This document shows, piece after piece, positions 45,626 to 55,186 of a stretch of 64,000 nt of DNA. Location: positions 186,001 to 250,000 of the forward strand of contig NZ_JAHEVJ010000005.1 in NCBI RefSeq assembly GCF_018599245.1, given 5' to 3'. Position numbers and translations under genes: made by a program. The notes beneath the pieces were generated by a model that was not told where the DNA came from, made no database searches, and saw only the letters and a program-made list of their open reading frames with translations. Position 1 is the stretch's first letter; every line of letters starts with the position of its first letter. The DNA comes from Aliiroseovarius lamellibrachiae (GTDB lineage Bacteria > Pseudomonadota > Alphaproteobacteria > Rhodobacterales > Rhodobacteraceae).

Positions 45626-46816
45626 TCACTCGACAGGTGTTCCGAATATCGCGACCGCCATGCCCATCATTGCCAAACCGGCAAAGCCGGCCCCTTGCAA
45701 CGAAAGTCCGCGCCCTGATGCGCGGATCGCCGCGATGCAAGCCTGTATCGCGTAATAAAGTGCAAACGCCCGCGATGCGTAGCTGATGATTTCAAAGATG
45801 TTCGCGGACCAAGTCAGCACGACACCTGTGCCAACCAACAAAGCATACGCAAGCCTTTCGGAAACGACGCCTTTGGTCGCCTCGGCGATCAAGCCGCCTG
45901 ACCCGTTTGTATCCGCGATTGCGGCGCTGAACTGGGCACTAAGGGCAGCAACAACCAAGAGCAAAGGCAGGATCGGGGCGACAACCTGCATCAGATCAAT
46001 GATCGCCGTTTCATCAAGAGACAGTGGATCGGACCGAAACGCGTAGGTCAGCAACCCAATGTACAGGAGATAGATTCCGGTGGAGATCAACTGTGCCAAC
46101 CGCATGGATTTGATACGCAAGGGCGCGCTATAGGTTGCACCAAGATAGCGCGAGGTTTCAAAACCTTGCACAGTCACGATCAACCCGGCCATCAACGTGA
46201 CGCCCGCCCATCCCGTGACTTGCGGCGGGCCGAACTCCAACGCCCCTTGGGCCGTGACTTGCCCAAAATGCGCAACAAGGCCAGCCAACAACCCCGCTAT
46301 GATCGCCAATTTCAGGCCGACCGAGATCTGCTCCATGCGTTCAAGTGCCGTAAAGCCGCGGGTCACCCCGATGAAAAGGATCAGGACAAAAACCGCCGTC
46401 GTCAACAAATTGGCATGATAGGCATCGTCCAAAGCCGTCAGGCTAACCGCAAATGCGCCAAAGAGATTGAGGTAGTACGCAACAGAAACAACGAAGGCGA
46501 AGGCAAGTACAACCGATGCTGTCGTCTCAAGCCCTGTGAGCAATGAGGACCGAGCCGCCTGTGTTTCGATCTCCGCAATGTTGAACCTGATCGCGGATCC
46601 AAACAGATACGCAATTGCGCATAATCCAGCCATAACAAGAGGGGCGTATCCGCCATAACTGACGTCAAGGATTGGCCCCAAAACGAGAAAACCACTCCCG
46701 ATTATCGAGGCCAAAGGGGTGATCGTTGCATGCCATAGCGGCGCGTTGGCCACACGAGGCCAGATCATCAATGCGGCTGCGAGGACCACGGTTGCAACAA
46801 TTACGACGTTCAGCAT
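45626..46816 (-). CDS. APC/LeuT-fold-like membrane protein
   Basis: 396 residues with about ten hydrophobic segments. Features include an early break (SIIGSGFLVLGPILD) and GFETSRYLGATYS in the middle, which recall the APC superfamily, so amino-acid or related transport is likely. It lacks other specific motifs and the substrate is unknown. It lies between the mer operon and the PLP-dehydratase gene and may be the first chromosomal gene after the island. Confidence 0.7.
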   Translation of the reverse strand: MLNVVIVATVVLAAALMIWPRVANAPLWHATITPLASIIGSGFLVLGPILDVSYGGYAPLVMAGLCAIAYLFGSAIRFNIAEIETQAARSSLLTGLETTASVVLAFAFVVSVAYYLNLFGAFAVSLTALDDAYHANLLTTAVFVLILFIGVTRGFTALERMEQISVGLKLAIIAGLLAGLVAHFGQVTAQGALEFGPPQVTGWAGVTLMAGLIVTVQGFETSRYLGATYSAPLRIKSMRLAQLISTGIYLLYIGLLTYAFRSDPLSLDETAIIDLMQVVAPILPLLLVVAALSAQFSAAIADTNGSGGLIAEATKGVVSERLAYALLVGTGVVLTWSANIFEIISYASRAFALYYAIQACIAAIRASGRGLSLQGAGFAGLAMMGMAVAIFGTPVE

Positions 46817-46983
46817 GTAAGTGTAAGATCACATCCAAGTCAGAAGCGCAACAAGCGCGACTCTGTGAATAAATTCAACGTTTTGTTCATCTGCCGCCCG
46901 AGAGATTAAACATTTGGAACTTCCATCAGGCGCCCGACACAATCCCTTGGTTGTGCGCCTTTGGCGTTTCATGCAACATCTTA

Positions 46984-47080
46984 GAGCGCTTCCAATTTAT
47001 TGAATCGCTTGCCCGCTGCGTTTTCTGCGCCCAGACGCAAAAAACGCAAACGGATGCGTCGACGCAAACTGGAATCACCT
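46984..47080. repeat. Dispersed hairpin repeat, copy A
   Basis: The outer arms CTTCCAATTT (46989-46998) and AAACTGGAAT (47067-47076) nearly pair. An inner GCGTTTT / AAAACGC stem and GGATGCG also occur. The element resembles 51528-51626 over its whole length (about two thirds identical by eye). It sits just before the PLP-dehydratase gene. Confidence 0.65.
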
Positions 47081-47101
47081 TACGCAACCAAAGGAGCGGG
47101 T

Positions 47102-48040
47102 ATGGACTGGCAAGACGAAATCAATGCGGCGGCGCATCGGATCGCGGATCACATTCAGAACACCCCCACGGTGGATGTCGCGGCAGATTGGCTGCCCTGC
47201 CCTGTCGCCTTTAAACTGGAACAGATGCAACACACCGGCACCTTCAAGGCACGCGGCGCGTTTAACTCGCTTTTGTCGGGCGACATGCCAAACATCGGGC
47301 CAAAGGCCGGGATCGTTGCGGCATCGGGCGGCAATCACGGGGCGGCGGTGGCCTATGCCGCGCATAAGCTTGGGTATAAAGCGGCGATTTTTGTGCCGGA
47401 AATGGCAGGGCCGTCCAAGATTGATCTGATCCGCCGGGCCGGTGCTGATTTACAGGTTGTGCCGGGGGAATATGCCGATGCGCTGCGCGCCGCACAGGCG
47501 TATGAGGCAGACACCGGGGCCGCGCAAATCCATGCGTATGACGGGTTGGGAACCGTTGTGGGCCAAGGCACGATGATGCGCGAATGGGAGGCACAAGGAC
47601 TTGCGGCGGATACGATCCTGATCGCTGTCGGTGGCGGCGGGTTGATCGGCGGGTCCCTCGCCTGGCTTCAGGGCGCACGCAAGGTTGTCGCGGTGGAGCC
47701 TGAAACCTCTTGCGCGCTCAACGCCGCATTGGCCGCGGGAAAACCGGTGGATGTCAACGTCAGTGGCGTGGCCGCCAACGCGTTAGGTGCAAAACGCATT
47801 GGGCAATACTGCTTTGATTTGGCGCGCGCGCATTTGGGCGACAGCGTGCTGGTCCGTGATGATGCGATCACCCAAGCGCAGCTTTTGTTGTGGCAAAACC
47901 TGCGCCAATTGGTGGAACCGGCGGGGGCCACCGCGCTGGCCGCGCTTTTGTCAGGCGCTTACACACCGGCCCCCGGCGAACGGGTTGCCGTGCTGATTTG
48001 CGGCGCCAACCCGGCCCCGGACCCGCTTTTGGCACAATGA
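47102..48040 (+). CDS. Serine/threonine dehydratase-like PLP enzyme
   Basis: 312 residues from ATG 47102, with AAAGGAG eight bases upstream. It is a fold-type II PLP enzyme: TGTFKARGAFN with the Schiff-base lysine, SGGNHGAAVAYAA, and the phosphate loop VGGGGLIGGS. It deaminates serine or threonine, or may act as a racemase; no ACT domain is present. A diverged hairpin repeat lies directly upstream. It is followed by dapD. Confidence 0.9.
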   Translation: MDWQDEINAAAHRIADHIQNTPTVDVAADWLPCPVAFKLEQMQHTGTFKARGAFNSLLSGDMPNIGPKAGIVAASGGNHGAAVAYAAHKLGYKAAIFVPEMAGPSKIDLIRRAGADLQVVPGEYADALRAAQAYEADTGAAQIHAYDGLGTVVGQGTMMREWEAQGLAADTILIAVGGGGLIGGSLAWLQGARKVVAVEPETSCALNAALAAGKPVDVNVSGVAANALGAKRIGQYCFDLARAHLGDSVLVRDDAITQAQLLLWQNLRQLVEPAGATALAALLSGAYTPAPGERVAVLICGANPAPDPLLAQ

Positions 48041-48144
48041 TGTAACACATCAGGGGCATTTTCGGTCGTTTTGGCAATTGAGCGCCGCGCCCTGCGCCCT
48101 TATACACGGCCAAGCAAAATTGACCGAAAGCCACGGAGTGACCC

Positions 48145-48972
48145 ATGTCGAACGCGCAACTTGAGACCGCCATCGAAGCCGCCTGGGAGGCGCGCGAAAC
48201 CATCACGCCATCCACTGGCGGCGAGACCCGCGAGGCGATTGAAGCCACGCTGAACGCGCTGGATGGGGGCACATTGCGTGTCGCAGAACGTCGCGACAAT
48301 GGTGATTGGCACGTAAACCAATGGGCCAAGAAAGCGGTTCTTTTGGGCTTTCGCATCAAAGATATGGAGCCGATGTCAGGGGCCGCACAAGGCGCTGATT
48401 GGTGGGATAAGGTTGACAGTAAATTCCTGGGCTGGGACGACGCCGCGTGGCGCAAAGCTGGTTTTCGCGCCGTGCCCGGTGCAATTGCCCGCAAATCCGC
48501 CTTTATCGCCCCTGGTGTTGTGCTGATGCCGTCCTTTGTGAACCTTGGTGCATATGTCGATGAGGGCACGATGGTCGACACTTGGGCCAGCGTTGGGTCC
48601 TGTGCGCAGATCGGCAAAAACGTACACTTGTCAGGTGGCGTTGGCATTGGCGGTGTGTTGGAACCGATGCAGGCTGGCCCGACGATCATCGAGGACAACT
48701 GCTTTATCGGGGCACGTTCCGAGGTGGTTGAGGGCTGTATCGTGCGCGAAGGGTCTGTGCTGGGCATGGGCGTGTTCATCGGCCAGTCGACCAAAATCGT
48801 CGATCGTGAAACCGGCGACGTGATGTATGGCGAAGTGCCTTCAGGTTCTGTTGTCGTGGCTGGATCAATGCCGTCGAAAAACGGGGTGAACCTGTATTGT
48901 GCTGTGATTGTAAAACGCGTTGATGCAAAAACCCGGTCCAAAACCTCGATCAATGAGTTGTTGCGCGACTGA
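48145..48972 (+). CDS. dapD: Tetrahydrodipicolinate N-succinyltransferase
   Basis: 275 residues. The C-terminal two-thirds is a left-handed beta-helix of hexapeptide repeats ([20 protein letters not shown] region). Other blocks are [20 protein letters not shown] and [15 protein letters not shown], as in DapD. It succinylates tetrahydrodipicolinate in the succinylase branch of lysine synthesis; the desuccinylase dapE is about 7 kb downstream. ACGGAG precedes the ATG. Confidence 0.97.
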   Translation: MSNAQLETAIEAAWEARETITPSTGGETREAIEATLNALDGGTLRVAERRDNGDWHVNQWAKKAVLLGFRIKDMEPMSGAAQGADWWDKVDSKFLGWDDAAWRKAGFRAVPGAIARKSAFIAPGVVLMPSFVNLGAYVDEGTMVDTWASVGSCAQIGKNVHLSGGVGIGGVLEPMQAGPTIIEDNCFIGARSEVVEGCIVREGSVLGMGVFIGQSTKIVDRETGDVMYGEVPSGSVVVAGSMPSKNGVNLYCAVIVKRVDAKTRSKTSINELLRD

Positions 48973-49004
48973 CGTCACCACCTAAATAGCTGACCATATT
49001 ACCA

Positions 49005-49274
49005 ATGCTTTTTGCAACGCTTGCTGAAAACACAGACCGCGCCGGGCCACATGGTCGGCGCGCTCTGGCGATACTTGATCTCGGCTGTCTGGCCGGGTTT
49101 TCTGTGCTGACCTTTGATCCGCTTTTGCTGCTGACCCATCTTTTCCAGACCGGCACCCTGTGGCGGTTCGCGATATTCATTGGTTATCTTGCGCCGATTT
49201 TTGGGCTGGTCGCCTTGGCGCTACGGGCATTTTTAAAACAGGATGACGGGGGCGATGGGTCGCCTGTCGATTAG
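49005..49274 (+). CDS. Small membrane protein
   Basis: 89 residues with two hydrophobic segments (about 25-45 and 53-75), basic N-terminus and an acidic C-terminal tail. It follows dapD and overlaps the convergent channel-like gene by four bases. No family recognised. Confidence 0.5.
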   Translation: MLFATLAENTDRAGPHGRRALAILDLGCLAGFSVLTFDPLLLLTHLFQTGTLWRFAIFIGYLAPIFGLVALALRAFLKQDDGGDGSPVD

Positions 49275-50359
49275 CGTGACGCCCCAAAATGCTTGCGCCG
49301 AAGCTGGTCATACTGGCCGCTTTCGCGCAGGGAAAGAAGGGCGCGGTTGATGTCTTCGGTCAGCGGGCTTTCAGACGGAAGGGCCACCCCATAGTTTTCC
49401 GGCTTAAACACCCGCGGCAACAGACGGCCATATGCGGCCCCTTGGTTGTTGATGTACCACGCCAGAATCGGGCCATCAAACACCACGGCGTCCAATTCAG
49501 ACACTTCAAACGCCTCTAAAAGATCACTGAGGTTATCATAACCTATATGCGCCATGTCGCGCCGGTCCAAAAAGGTGGACGCCGTTGATCCGGTGGTGGT
49601 TCCGATACGCCGCCCATCCAGATCCGCAAGGCTGTCAATATTTCCAGTGATGGCCGCGACGGTCATTGCCGCGGTGATTTTCGCCACAAAGACCGACACG
49701 ATGAACAGCGATGAGATCACCAGAAGCACCGCAAAGACCCGCCCGCCGCGCGACTGGGGCACACGTTCCTCAAAGCCGCCATTCACCACCAGGTTCAGCG
49801 CCCACCAAAACGACGGGAACATCGCGTCCCCAAAGGGGCGATCGAAATAGGCCTGCCGCTTGCGTTCAAACAGCCACATCATCATGCCGCCGCCAAACAA
49901 CAACGCCGCCGCCGCCAGCACCGCCAGCACGATATCCCAGCTAAACAGCGCCGAGAAAAGACTGATGCTGTCGGCACCTGCCGGGGGCACCATGATTTGC
50001 AGGCCTGCGCCAAAGATCGAGTGCGAAAAGTCGAACGTCTGTTCGCGCCCGGCGGTGATGGAAATATTGGCCACCGCGCCCTGCACCTCGCCGGCCTCAA
50101 TTGCGGTAAACATGTCGCCAAAGCGTTTGTACATTACAAAGTCCACCGGGCGGCCCATTTCTTTGCCAATGGCCCGCATCAAGTCGATGGAAAACCCGCC
50201 AATGTCACGCCCAGTGGTGAAGGAAAAGGGCGCGCGCTCCACGGTGGCAAAGGTCAAAGGTGTCGTGTCTTTCCCCTGTGCCATGGCACCAAATGGCACC
50301 AGCCCAACCAGAAAAACGACACAGGCGAAGGCCCGTGAAAAATCGCGAAAGCGGCACAT
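49271..50359 (-). CDS. Ionotropic glutamate receptor-like ligand-gated channel
   Basis: 362 residues from ATG 50359. A signal peptide (about 1-28) is followed by lobe 1 of a periplasmic ligand-binding domain (residues about 30-115), a membrane span (WDIVLAVLAAAALLFGGG), a P-loop-like re-entrant segment (FPSFWWALNLVVNGGFEERV), a second span (FAVLLVISSLFIVSVF) and lobe 2 (about 225-355). This is the layout of prokaryotic GluR0. The selectivity filter is not TVGYG; it reads VVNGG. Ligand and ion are unknown. It could also be an odd solute-binding protein. Confidence 0.8.
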   Translation of the reverse strand: MCRFRDFSRAFACVVFLVGLVPFGAMAQGKDTTPLTFATVERAPFSFTTGRDIGGFSIDLMRAIGKEMGRPVDFVMYKRFGDMFTAIEAGEVQGAVANISITAGREQTFDFSHSIFGAGLQIMVPPAGADSISLFSALFSWDIVLAVLAAAALLFGGGMMMWLFERKRQAYFDRPFGDAMFPSFWWALNLVVNGGFEERVPQSRGGRVFAVLLVISSLFIVSVFVAKITAAMTVAAITGNIDSLADLDGRRIGTTTGSTASTFLDRRDMAHIGYDNLSDLLEAFEVSELDAVVFDGPILAWYINNQGAAYGRLLPRVFKPENYGVALPSESPLTEDINRALLSLRESGQYDQLRRKHFGASR

Positions 50360-50520
50360 GTCCGTGAGTCCCATCCAGTATCTCGCGCTCGTCATACACA
50401 TTCCACTTGCAAAGGGCCAGTCGCCGGAAAGGACAGGTCACACCCGGCGCGACAATCACAGCGCACTGGACCTTGCGACCAAAATTCGGCATGTGGGGGC
50501 AAGCAAAGAGGATCCCCGCG

Positions 50521-50898
50521 ATGAACGACACGCCGCAAAAACCAAAAAAGCCGAAGAAAAAACATCACGTCTATACCTTGCTGGTTGAGGTTGGTCGCAA
50601 AGAGGGTGACGGCCTGCCAAAAAAGGCCACCGGTGGGGCGTTGATGTGTTACGCCTCTGGCGTGGACGAGGCGGAAGCGGTGCGTGAAACCGTGGCCATC
50701 CTGAAACAAGCCGATTTGGCGCCGCTGGATGTGACAGGCTATGGGTCGCTTGATGAACGTCTGGCCGAGGGGCATGACATTCCCGATGAGGAACGCGAAT
50801 TGATGGCGCGCGCACTGGCCGAAAACTCGGTTGTGATTGCGCAAATGACACCGTTTTACGATGGACGCCGATTGGACGATACGGCAGGTGAGGCGTGA
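50521..50898 (+). CDS. Hypothetical protein beside a HAD phosphatase
   Basis: 125 residues from ATG 50521. The N-terminus is very lysine and proline-rich (QKPKKPKKKHHVY), and the remainder is an alpha/beta region with GGALMCYASGVDEAEA. No family recognised. Its stop overlaps the start of the HAD phosphatase by one base (TGATG), so they are coupled. Confidence 0.7.
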   Translation: MNDTPQKPKKPKKKHHVYTLLVEVGRKEGDGLPKKATGGALMCYASGVDEAEAVRETVAILKQADLAPLDVTGYGSLDERLAEGHDIPDEERELMARALAENSVVIAQMTPFYDGRRLDDTAGEA

Positions 50899-51530
50899 TG
50901 GGCGCCGTTTATTGGGACCTTGACGGCACACTGACCGACCCGAAAAAAGGCATCACGGAAAGCATCCAATTTGCGCTTCGCGAGCTGGATTTACCCGTGC
51001 CGCCCGCCGATGATCTGACCTGGTGCATTGGTCCCGCACTTTTGTGGAGCTTTGAGCGGTTGGGGGCCCATGATCCCGAAGCCGCCCTTGCCCATTACCG
51101 CGCGGTTTACACCACCAAGGGGCTTTATGACTGTACCCTTTACGATGGTATTCTTCAGGCTCTGGGCGCAATTGGTGCGGATCATCCGATGCATCTGGCC
51201 ACCGCAAAACCCCACAGCTATGCCAAGAAAATCACCGCGCATTACGGTATTGCCCCGCATTTGACCCATGAATTTGGGCCAGAACTGGATGGTACCCGCA
51301 ATGACAAAGGGGAACTGCTGGCCCATGCGCTTGACATCACCGGCGACGATCCGGCGACGTCCGTGATGGTTGGTGATCGCCACTACGATATGAAAGCGGC
51401 GCGGGATGTGGGGATGAGGTTCATCGCCGTGGGCTGGGGATATGGGGCTGATGACGATCTGTCCTCGGCCGATGCCCATGTGAAAACGCCCGCCGAGTTG
51501 GCGGGCGCTGTCGCGTCTTTGATCGGTTAG
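50898..51530 (+). CDS. HAD-superfamily phosphatase (Gph-like)
   Basis: 210 residues. The HAD motifs are VYWDLDGTLTDPKKG (Asp nucleophile), motif II TAKP, and VMVGDRHYDMKAARDVG (motif IV). It is of the phosphoglycolate phosphatase (Gph) subfamily; substrate unknown. An additional GTG at 50895 is possible. A 12-bp inverted repeat of the dispersed hairpin repeat starts at its stop. Confidence 0.9.
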   Translation: MGAVYWDLDGTLTDPKKGITESIQFALRELDLPVPPADDLTWCIGPALLWSFERLGAHDPEAALAHYRAVYTTKGLYDCTLYDGILQALGAIGADHPMHLATAKPHSYAKKITAHYGIAPHLTHEFGPELDGTRNDKGELLAHALDITGDDPATSVMVGDRHYDMKAARDVGMRFIAVGWGYGADDDLSSADAHVKTPAELAGAVASLIG

Positions 51531-51626
51531 CGTTTCCAGTTCACACCGGTTCGCTTGTTCGCTGCCTTTCGCTCCGCTCAAACGCGAAAAGCGATTACGG
51601 ATGCTTCTATGAAAACTGGAAACGCC
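51528..51626. repeat. Dispersed hairpin repeat, copy B
   Basis: The perfect 12-bp arms GCGTTTCCAGTT (51530-51541) and AACTGGAAACGC (51614-51625) enclose 72 bases. Inside, TTTCGC pairs with GCGAAA. The element is homologous to copy A at 46984-47080 and abuts the HAD gene stop and the lipoprotein gene stop. Confidence 0.75.
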
Positions 51627-52220
51627 TTATTTCGCTTTCAGCGTCACATCAAAGCTGGCTGGCAAGTTTGCATCCTGCGTCAGGATTGCGGCCAGCGGAA
51701 TGTGCATGGTTGCGGATGTCCCATCGTCTGACAGGGTGCCATTGGTCTCCACGATCTCTTTGCCAACGACGGTGATGGTCATGCCGTGCCCTTCAAAGGC
51801 TTGCATCATCGAGCCCATCATCGCGGGGTCCATTCCAGATTCTGCAGCCCCTTCACCAAGGCTTGCAAGATCAAAGGCAACCTTCACCAAACCGCCGTCC
51901 AGACGCTCAAGCGTGAAGCCTTCGGACAGATTCATCGGGCCTTCTTGACCCTCTTGTACTTGCTTCAAATCCGCCACGATATTGTCGAGCGTATCGGTTT
52001 CTTCGATGGTGCAGATATAGCCGCCATCCGCCTGTGCCTCGCCCACGCCCTCTTCACAGGGGTCTTCGCCCGACGATGCGATCATGCCGTACATTTCCGG
52101 ACCCATCGACATTACGGCGCGCATGGTGGCGGTGTCATCACCGTTGACGGTAAAGGTCATATCCGCGTCAAAACACCCGGCGAGGGGCAATAAAAACAGG
52201 GCAAACAATAGCTTTTTCAT
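51627..52220 (-). CDS. Lipoprotein of unknown function
   Basis: 197 residues. The signal peptide ends in the lipobox LAGC (residue 16), so the product is lipid-anchored. The mature protein has a beta-rich start (MTFTVNGDDTATMRAVMSMG), two cysteines and methionine-rich segments (GMDPAMMGSMMQ). No family recognised. It converges on the HAD gene, separated by the hairpin repeat. Confidence 0.7.
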   Translation of the reverse strand: MKKLLFALFLLPLAGCFDADMTFTVNGDDTATMRAVMSMGPEMYGMIASSGEDPCEEGVGEAQADGGYICTIEETDTLDNIVADLKQVQEGQEGPMNLSEGFTLERLDGGLVKVAFDLASLGEGAAESGMDPAMMGSMMQAFEGHGMTITVVGKEIVETNGTLSDDGTSATMHIPLAAILTQDANLPASFDVTLKAK

Positions 52221-52319
52221 GTGATCTCCTAGCCCCAGCCCGGTTAAAATCTGCCCCGGAATAAGGGATATTTCGTTTGCGGGCAGGCTACGCGTGTTGC
52301 CGCGCGCGGTCCAGAGCGA

Positions 52320-53492
52320 TCAGGCGTGCAGCGCTGTGACAAGGTTGCGCGCCTCAAAACGCGACAGGCTGGGCGTGGGCATCAGCTTGTGGATCGGCAC
52401 GTTCAGCGGCGGCATGTCAGACAGTACAGTGGTGCGCAGCATGTCAGGCACCATCGGCCCGACAAACAAGCTTTCACACCAGAGCCCTTGCAGGGACAGG
52501 CAATCGTGGCTGTCCAAAAGAACGGCGTAATACCGCACCAAGGGGCGCGGCGTCGCCCAACGGGCGGCATGGCCGTGGCGCAGGTGACGCGCATGGATCA
52601 TCACCGCGTCTTCACCGTAAAGATATTCGGCCTCGCCACCCGACAACAGCAGGCGTTGGTGCGGGGCGATCAGCACATCATGGGACAAGCCCAAAAAGGG
52701 CGCACGCAATTGCAACGGGCGCATCAGGCCCAACGCCGGCACCTGCCGCGCGGCCAAATGGCGCACGGGTTTCGCCTCGCCGGAATTGGTCAGAACCAGA
52801 TCACCGGGGCGCAAATCCTCAATCGGGCGCAGACCGCAAGGGGTGTCAATCTGGCTGCCTTCGGCAAGACCGGGGGCCAACGCAACCGGCGCAATCCCCT
52901 GCGCCACACCAAGCGACAGAATGGCGGCGTTGTCCGGGGTATGTTCATGGTCTGTCGATGCGCTTTTCACAAGCCGCTCGCCGTCAATATGCGGCAGGGG
53001 AAGCGGGTCGTGGAACCGGGTTTGATGCAGGGTTTCAGCGTCCAGATGTTCCACGCTCAGCACGCCAGCGCGCGCGGGGGCATCCCAGCTCAGGGTGATG
53101 CGCAGATCACATTCACCAATCACCGGCGCGATGGCGACCGAGGTTCGGCGCAGCTCATCCCCTTGCACCATATCCACCACCAAACGCCCATCCGCGCGGT
53201 AGGTGATGATCACGCCGCGCAACCAACGGTCTTTGGCGCCGTAACGCAGAATGCACACATCCCGACCGGGCCAGGGTTCGACACGGGCTTCGACCACCAA
53301 AGACCCGGTGGTGATGAGACCATCCGGTCCGGGATCAGAGATCACAGGTGTCATCGCCGCGTTCGGCTGCGCGATCTGCGCCCGACCCAGACCCATGCGG
53401 TGGTAAAAAACCCGCCCGCCCCCAGCGATGCCCAACCAGGTCACGGGACCCGCGGATATGGCTTTGGGCGGGCAGGTCAAGTTGCACCCCAT
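52320..53492 (-). CDS. Hint-domain protein
   Basis: 390 residues from ATG 53492 (weak ribosome binding site; the frame stays open upstream). The first 180 residues are beta-rich (VEARVEPWPGRDVCILRY, DLRITLSWDAPARAG), then a Hint module starts near residue 213 (LAEGSQIDTPCGLRPIEDLR, GDLVLT, HDVLIAPHQRLLLSGG). The cleavage-cysteine block that the next gene has (CFVSGT) is replaced here by LAEGSQI, so splicing or autoprocessing is doubtful. No signal peptide is seen. Confidence 0.8.
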   Translation of the reverse strand: MGCNLTCPPKAISAGPVTWLGIAGGGRVFYHRMGLGRAQIAQPNAAMTPVISDPGPDGLITTGSLVVEARVEPWPGRDVCILRYGAKDRWLRGVIITYRADGRLVVDMVQGDELRRTSVAIAPVIGECDLRITLSWDAPARAGVLSVEHLDAETLHQTRFHDPLPLPHIDGERLVKSASTDHEHTPDNAAILSLGVAQGIAPVALAPGLAEGSQIDTPCGLRPIEDLRPGDLVLTNSGEAKPVRHLAARQVPALGLMRPLQLRAPFLGLSHDVLIAPHQRLLLSGGEAEYLYGEDAVMIHARHLRHGHAARWATPRPLVRYYAVLLDSHDCLSLQGLWCESLFVGPMVPDMLRTTVLSDMPPLNVPIHKLMPTPSLSRFEARNLVTALHA

Positions 53493-53599
53493 GGTCGTGC
53501 ATCGGACCCCGAACCGGCGACGGATCGCAGGCGGGGAATTACAGTGGCATACGTGTTTGCCAAATGAGGGGGGATCGACACGCGCATGGTCGTCCCCTC

Positions 53600-55186
53600 C
53601 TAGGCCGCTTGGCCTTGGGCCACCAACAGCTGCGCCTCATAGCTGCGCAACATGCGGCGGGCGGCGGGGGAATAGCCTTCGCCGGTTTCCGGGTTCAATT
53701 CGGGGAACAAGGCACAAATCTCTTCGACCACATCGCGTTCCATCATGCTTGTGACCTGCGGTCCGGGCAAGAAACTTTCGGTGGCCAGACCTTCGGAATA
53801 GACCACTTGGTGTTCGTCAAAGAGGATGTGGATATACTCCACCTCGCCGCCTTCGACAGGTCGCACAGTGCTGTCATTGACCAGATCTTTGGCCGCCACC
53901 AGCACCTCGGATTCGCCAAACAAAAGATCCGCCAACACGTCGCGGATCAGGATCCGGTGTTGTGGTGACAACAAAAGCGCGCCGTGTGTGCCAAAGGTAT
54001 TGGCGGCGATTTGAATTGGGGCAAACTTGCCCTCGGCGGCGACCTTGCGGCGGCCAATCCAACGCAGCGGTTGTGCGCCATTGTCATGGGTTTGAACCAT
54101 GTCACCCGCGGTCAGGCTTTCCACGGGAACGCGCCGACCATCGGCCAGTTCAATCAAGGTGCCCGACACGAAACACGGCACCGCGCCCACGGTGACCATG
54201 CCGGTGTCGGTTGTGCCCGACACACTGTCTTCAATCGCATATGTGAACGAGAAATCTTCGTCGCTGCCATCGCCAACAACGGTCAACGTGCCGTCAGCAT
54301 TCAACGTCACGGTCTGACCGGTGGTCAGCGTGACCGTATCGCCCACATTCACGGCAATCCCGTTGATGTGGGTAATTGTCACGACCGCGCCGGATGGGGT
54401 TTGGTCATTGTCCAGAACATGCGCGATGCGGGTGTCGTTGCCGAGCAGTTTAATCTCGTCGTCAAAGGCCAGAACGTCGCCCTGCACGCTGCCGCCCGCG
54501 ATCAGAATGCTACTGTCATAGCTGCTGTCCGACACGTCGGCGACGCCAATTTTAAGCGAGTTCACCTGACCGGGGATCACCGGGATTTTCACCGAAAGCG
54601 TCACGGTGAACCCGTCCATTTCAGTGTTATACTGATCGCCCGTGTTGTCGTTATAAAGGTTCTGGTTGTCTGTGCCGTTCACATTGCCAACACTGGATGT
54701 CCCGATGGACAGGTCCACAGGGTTGCCATCCACCCAGATCCCCACCGCGTCATTGTAGATCGAGTTGATGTATTCCGGGTATTCATCCGAGGCGAACACA
54801 AATTGGATCGAGATATAGTTCACCCCCTCATCAGGTGTGAAATCAATCTCAAGAAACGACGCGTCATAGGTCCGCGTCCCCGCCAGGTCATCGAAATCAT
54901 CGTCGCGATCGACCCCGTTGCGCATATTGGACGATTTGCTATTGGACTGGTTCGACTGGCCGTTTGAATTGGTGAAATCCTTGGCCTTACCGGTCGACAG
55001 GATGACCCCCGTGTCCGATGGCGTCACGCCGGGCGATGTGTTGTCGCCGCCCGAGAACGTCCCCGAGCTGCGGTTGTCGCCAGAATAGGACGCCCCGTTC
55101 ACGGTCACCCCGTCCCCAAGGATCGTCTGCGCCATATTGATGGCGCTTGCGTTTGTGTTGATCGAGAGCTCTGATGCTGCGACCAT
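53600..55186 (-). CDS. Choice-of-anchor L / Hint-domain protein
   Basis: 528 residues from ATG 55186, with GGAGG seven bases upstream. The N-terminal 200 residues form a choice-of-anchor L-type beta domain (SGTFSGG, GVILSTGKA, FVFASDEYPEY), then an Ig/cadherin-like stretch, then a Hint module from AVPCFVSGTLIELADG (Cys) through GDMVQTHD to LLSPQHRILIRD. The N-terminus lacks a Sec signal, so a type I route is possible. The Hint domain suggests autoprocessing. It is upstream of the second Hint protein and transcribed with it. Confidence 0.87.
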   Translation of the reverse strand: MVAASELSINTNASAINMAQTILGDGVTVNGASYSGDNRSSGTFSGGDNTSPGVTPSDTGVILSTGKAKDFTNSNGQSNQSNSKSSNMRNGVDRDDDFDDLAGTRTYDASFLEIDFTPDEGVNYISIQFVFASDEYPEYINSIYNDAVGIWVDGNPVDLSIGTSSVGNVNGTDNQNLYNDNTGDQYNTEMDGFTVTLSVKIPVIPGQVNSLKIGVADVSDSSYDSSILIAGGSVQGDVLAFDDEIKLLGNDTRIAHVLDNDQTPSGAVVTITHINGIAVNVGDTVTLTTGQTVTLNADGTLTVVGDGSDEDFSFTYAIEDSVSGTTDTGMVTVGAVPCFVSGTLIELADGRRVPVESLTAGDMVQTHDNGAQPLRWIGRRKVAAEGKFAPIQIAANTFGTHGALLLSPQHRILIRDVLADLLFGESEVLVAAKDLVNDSTVRPVEGGEVEYIHILFDEHQVVYSEGLATESFLPGPQVTSMMERDVVEEICALFPELNPETGEGYSPAARRMLRSYEAQLLVAQGQAA

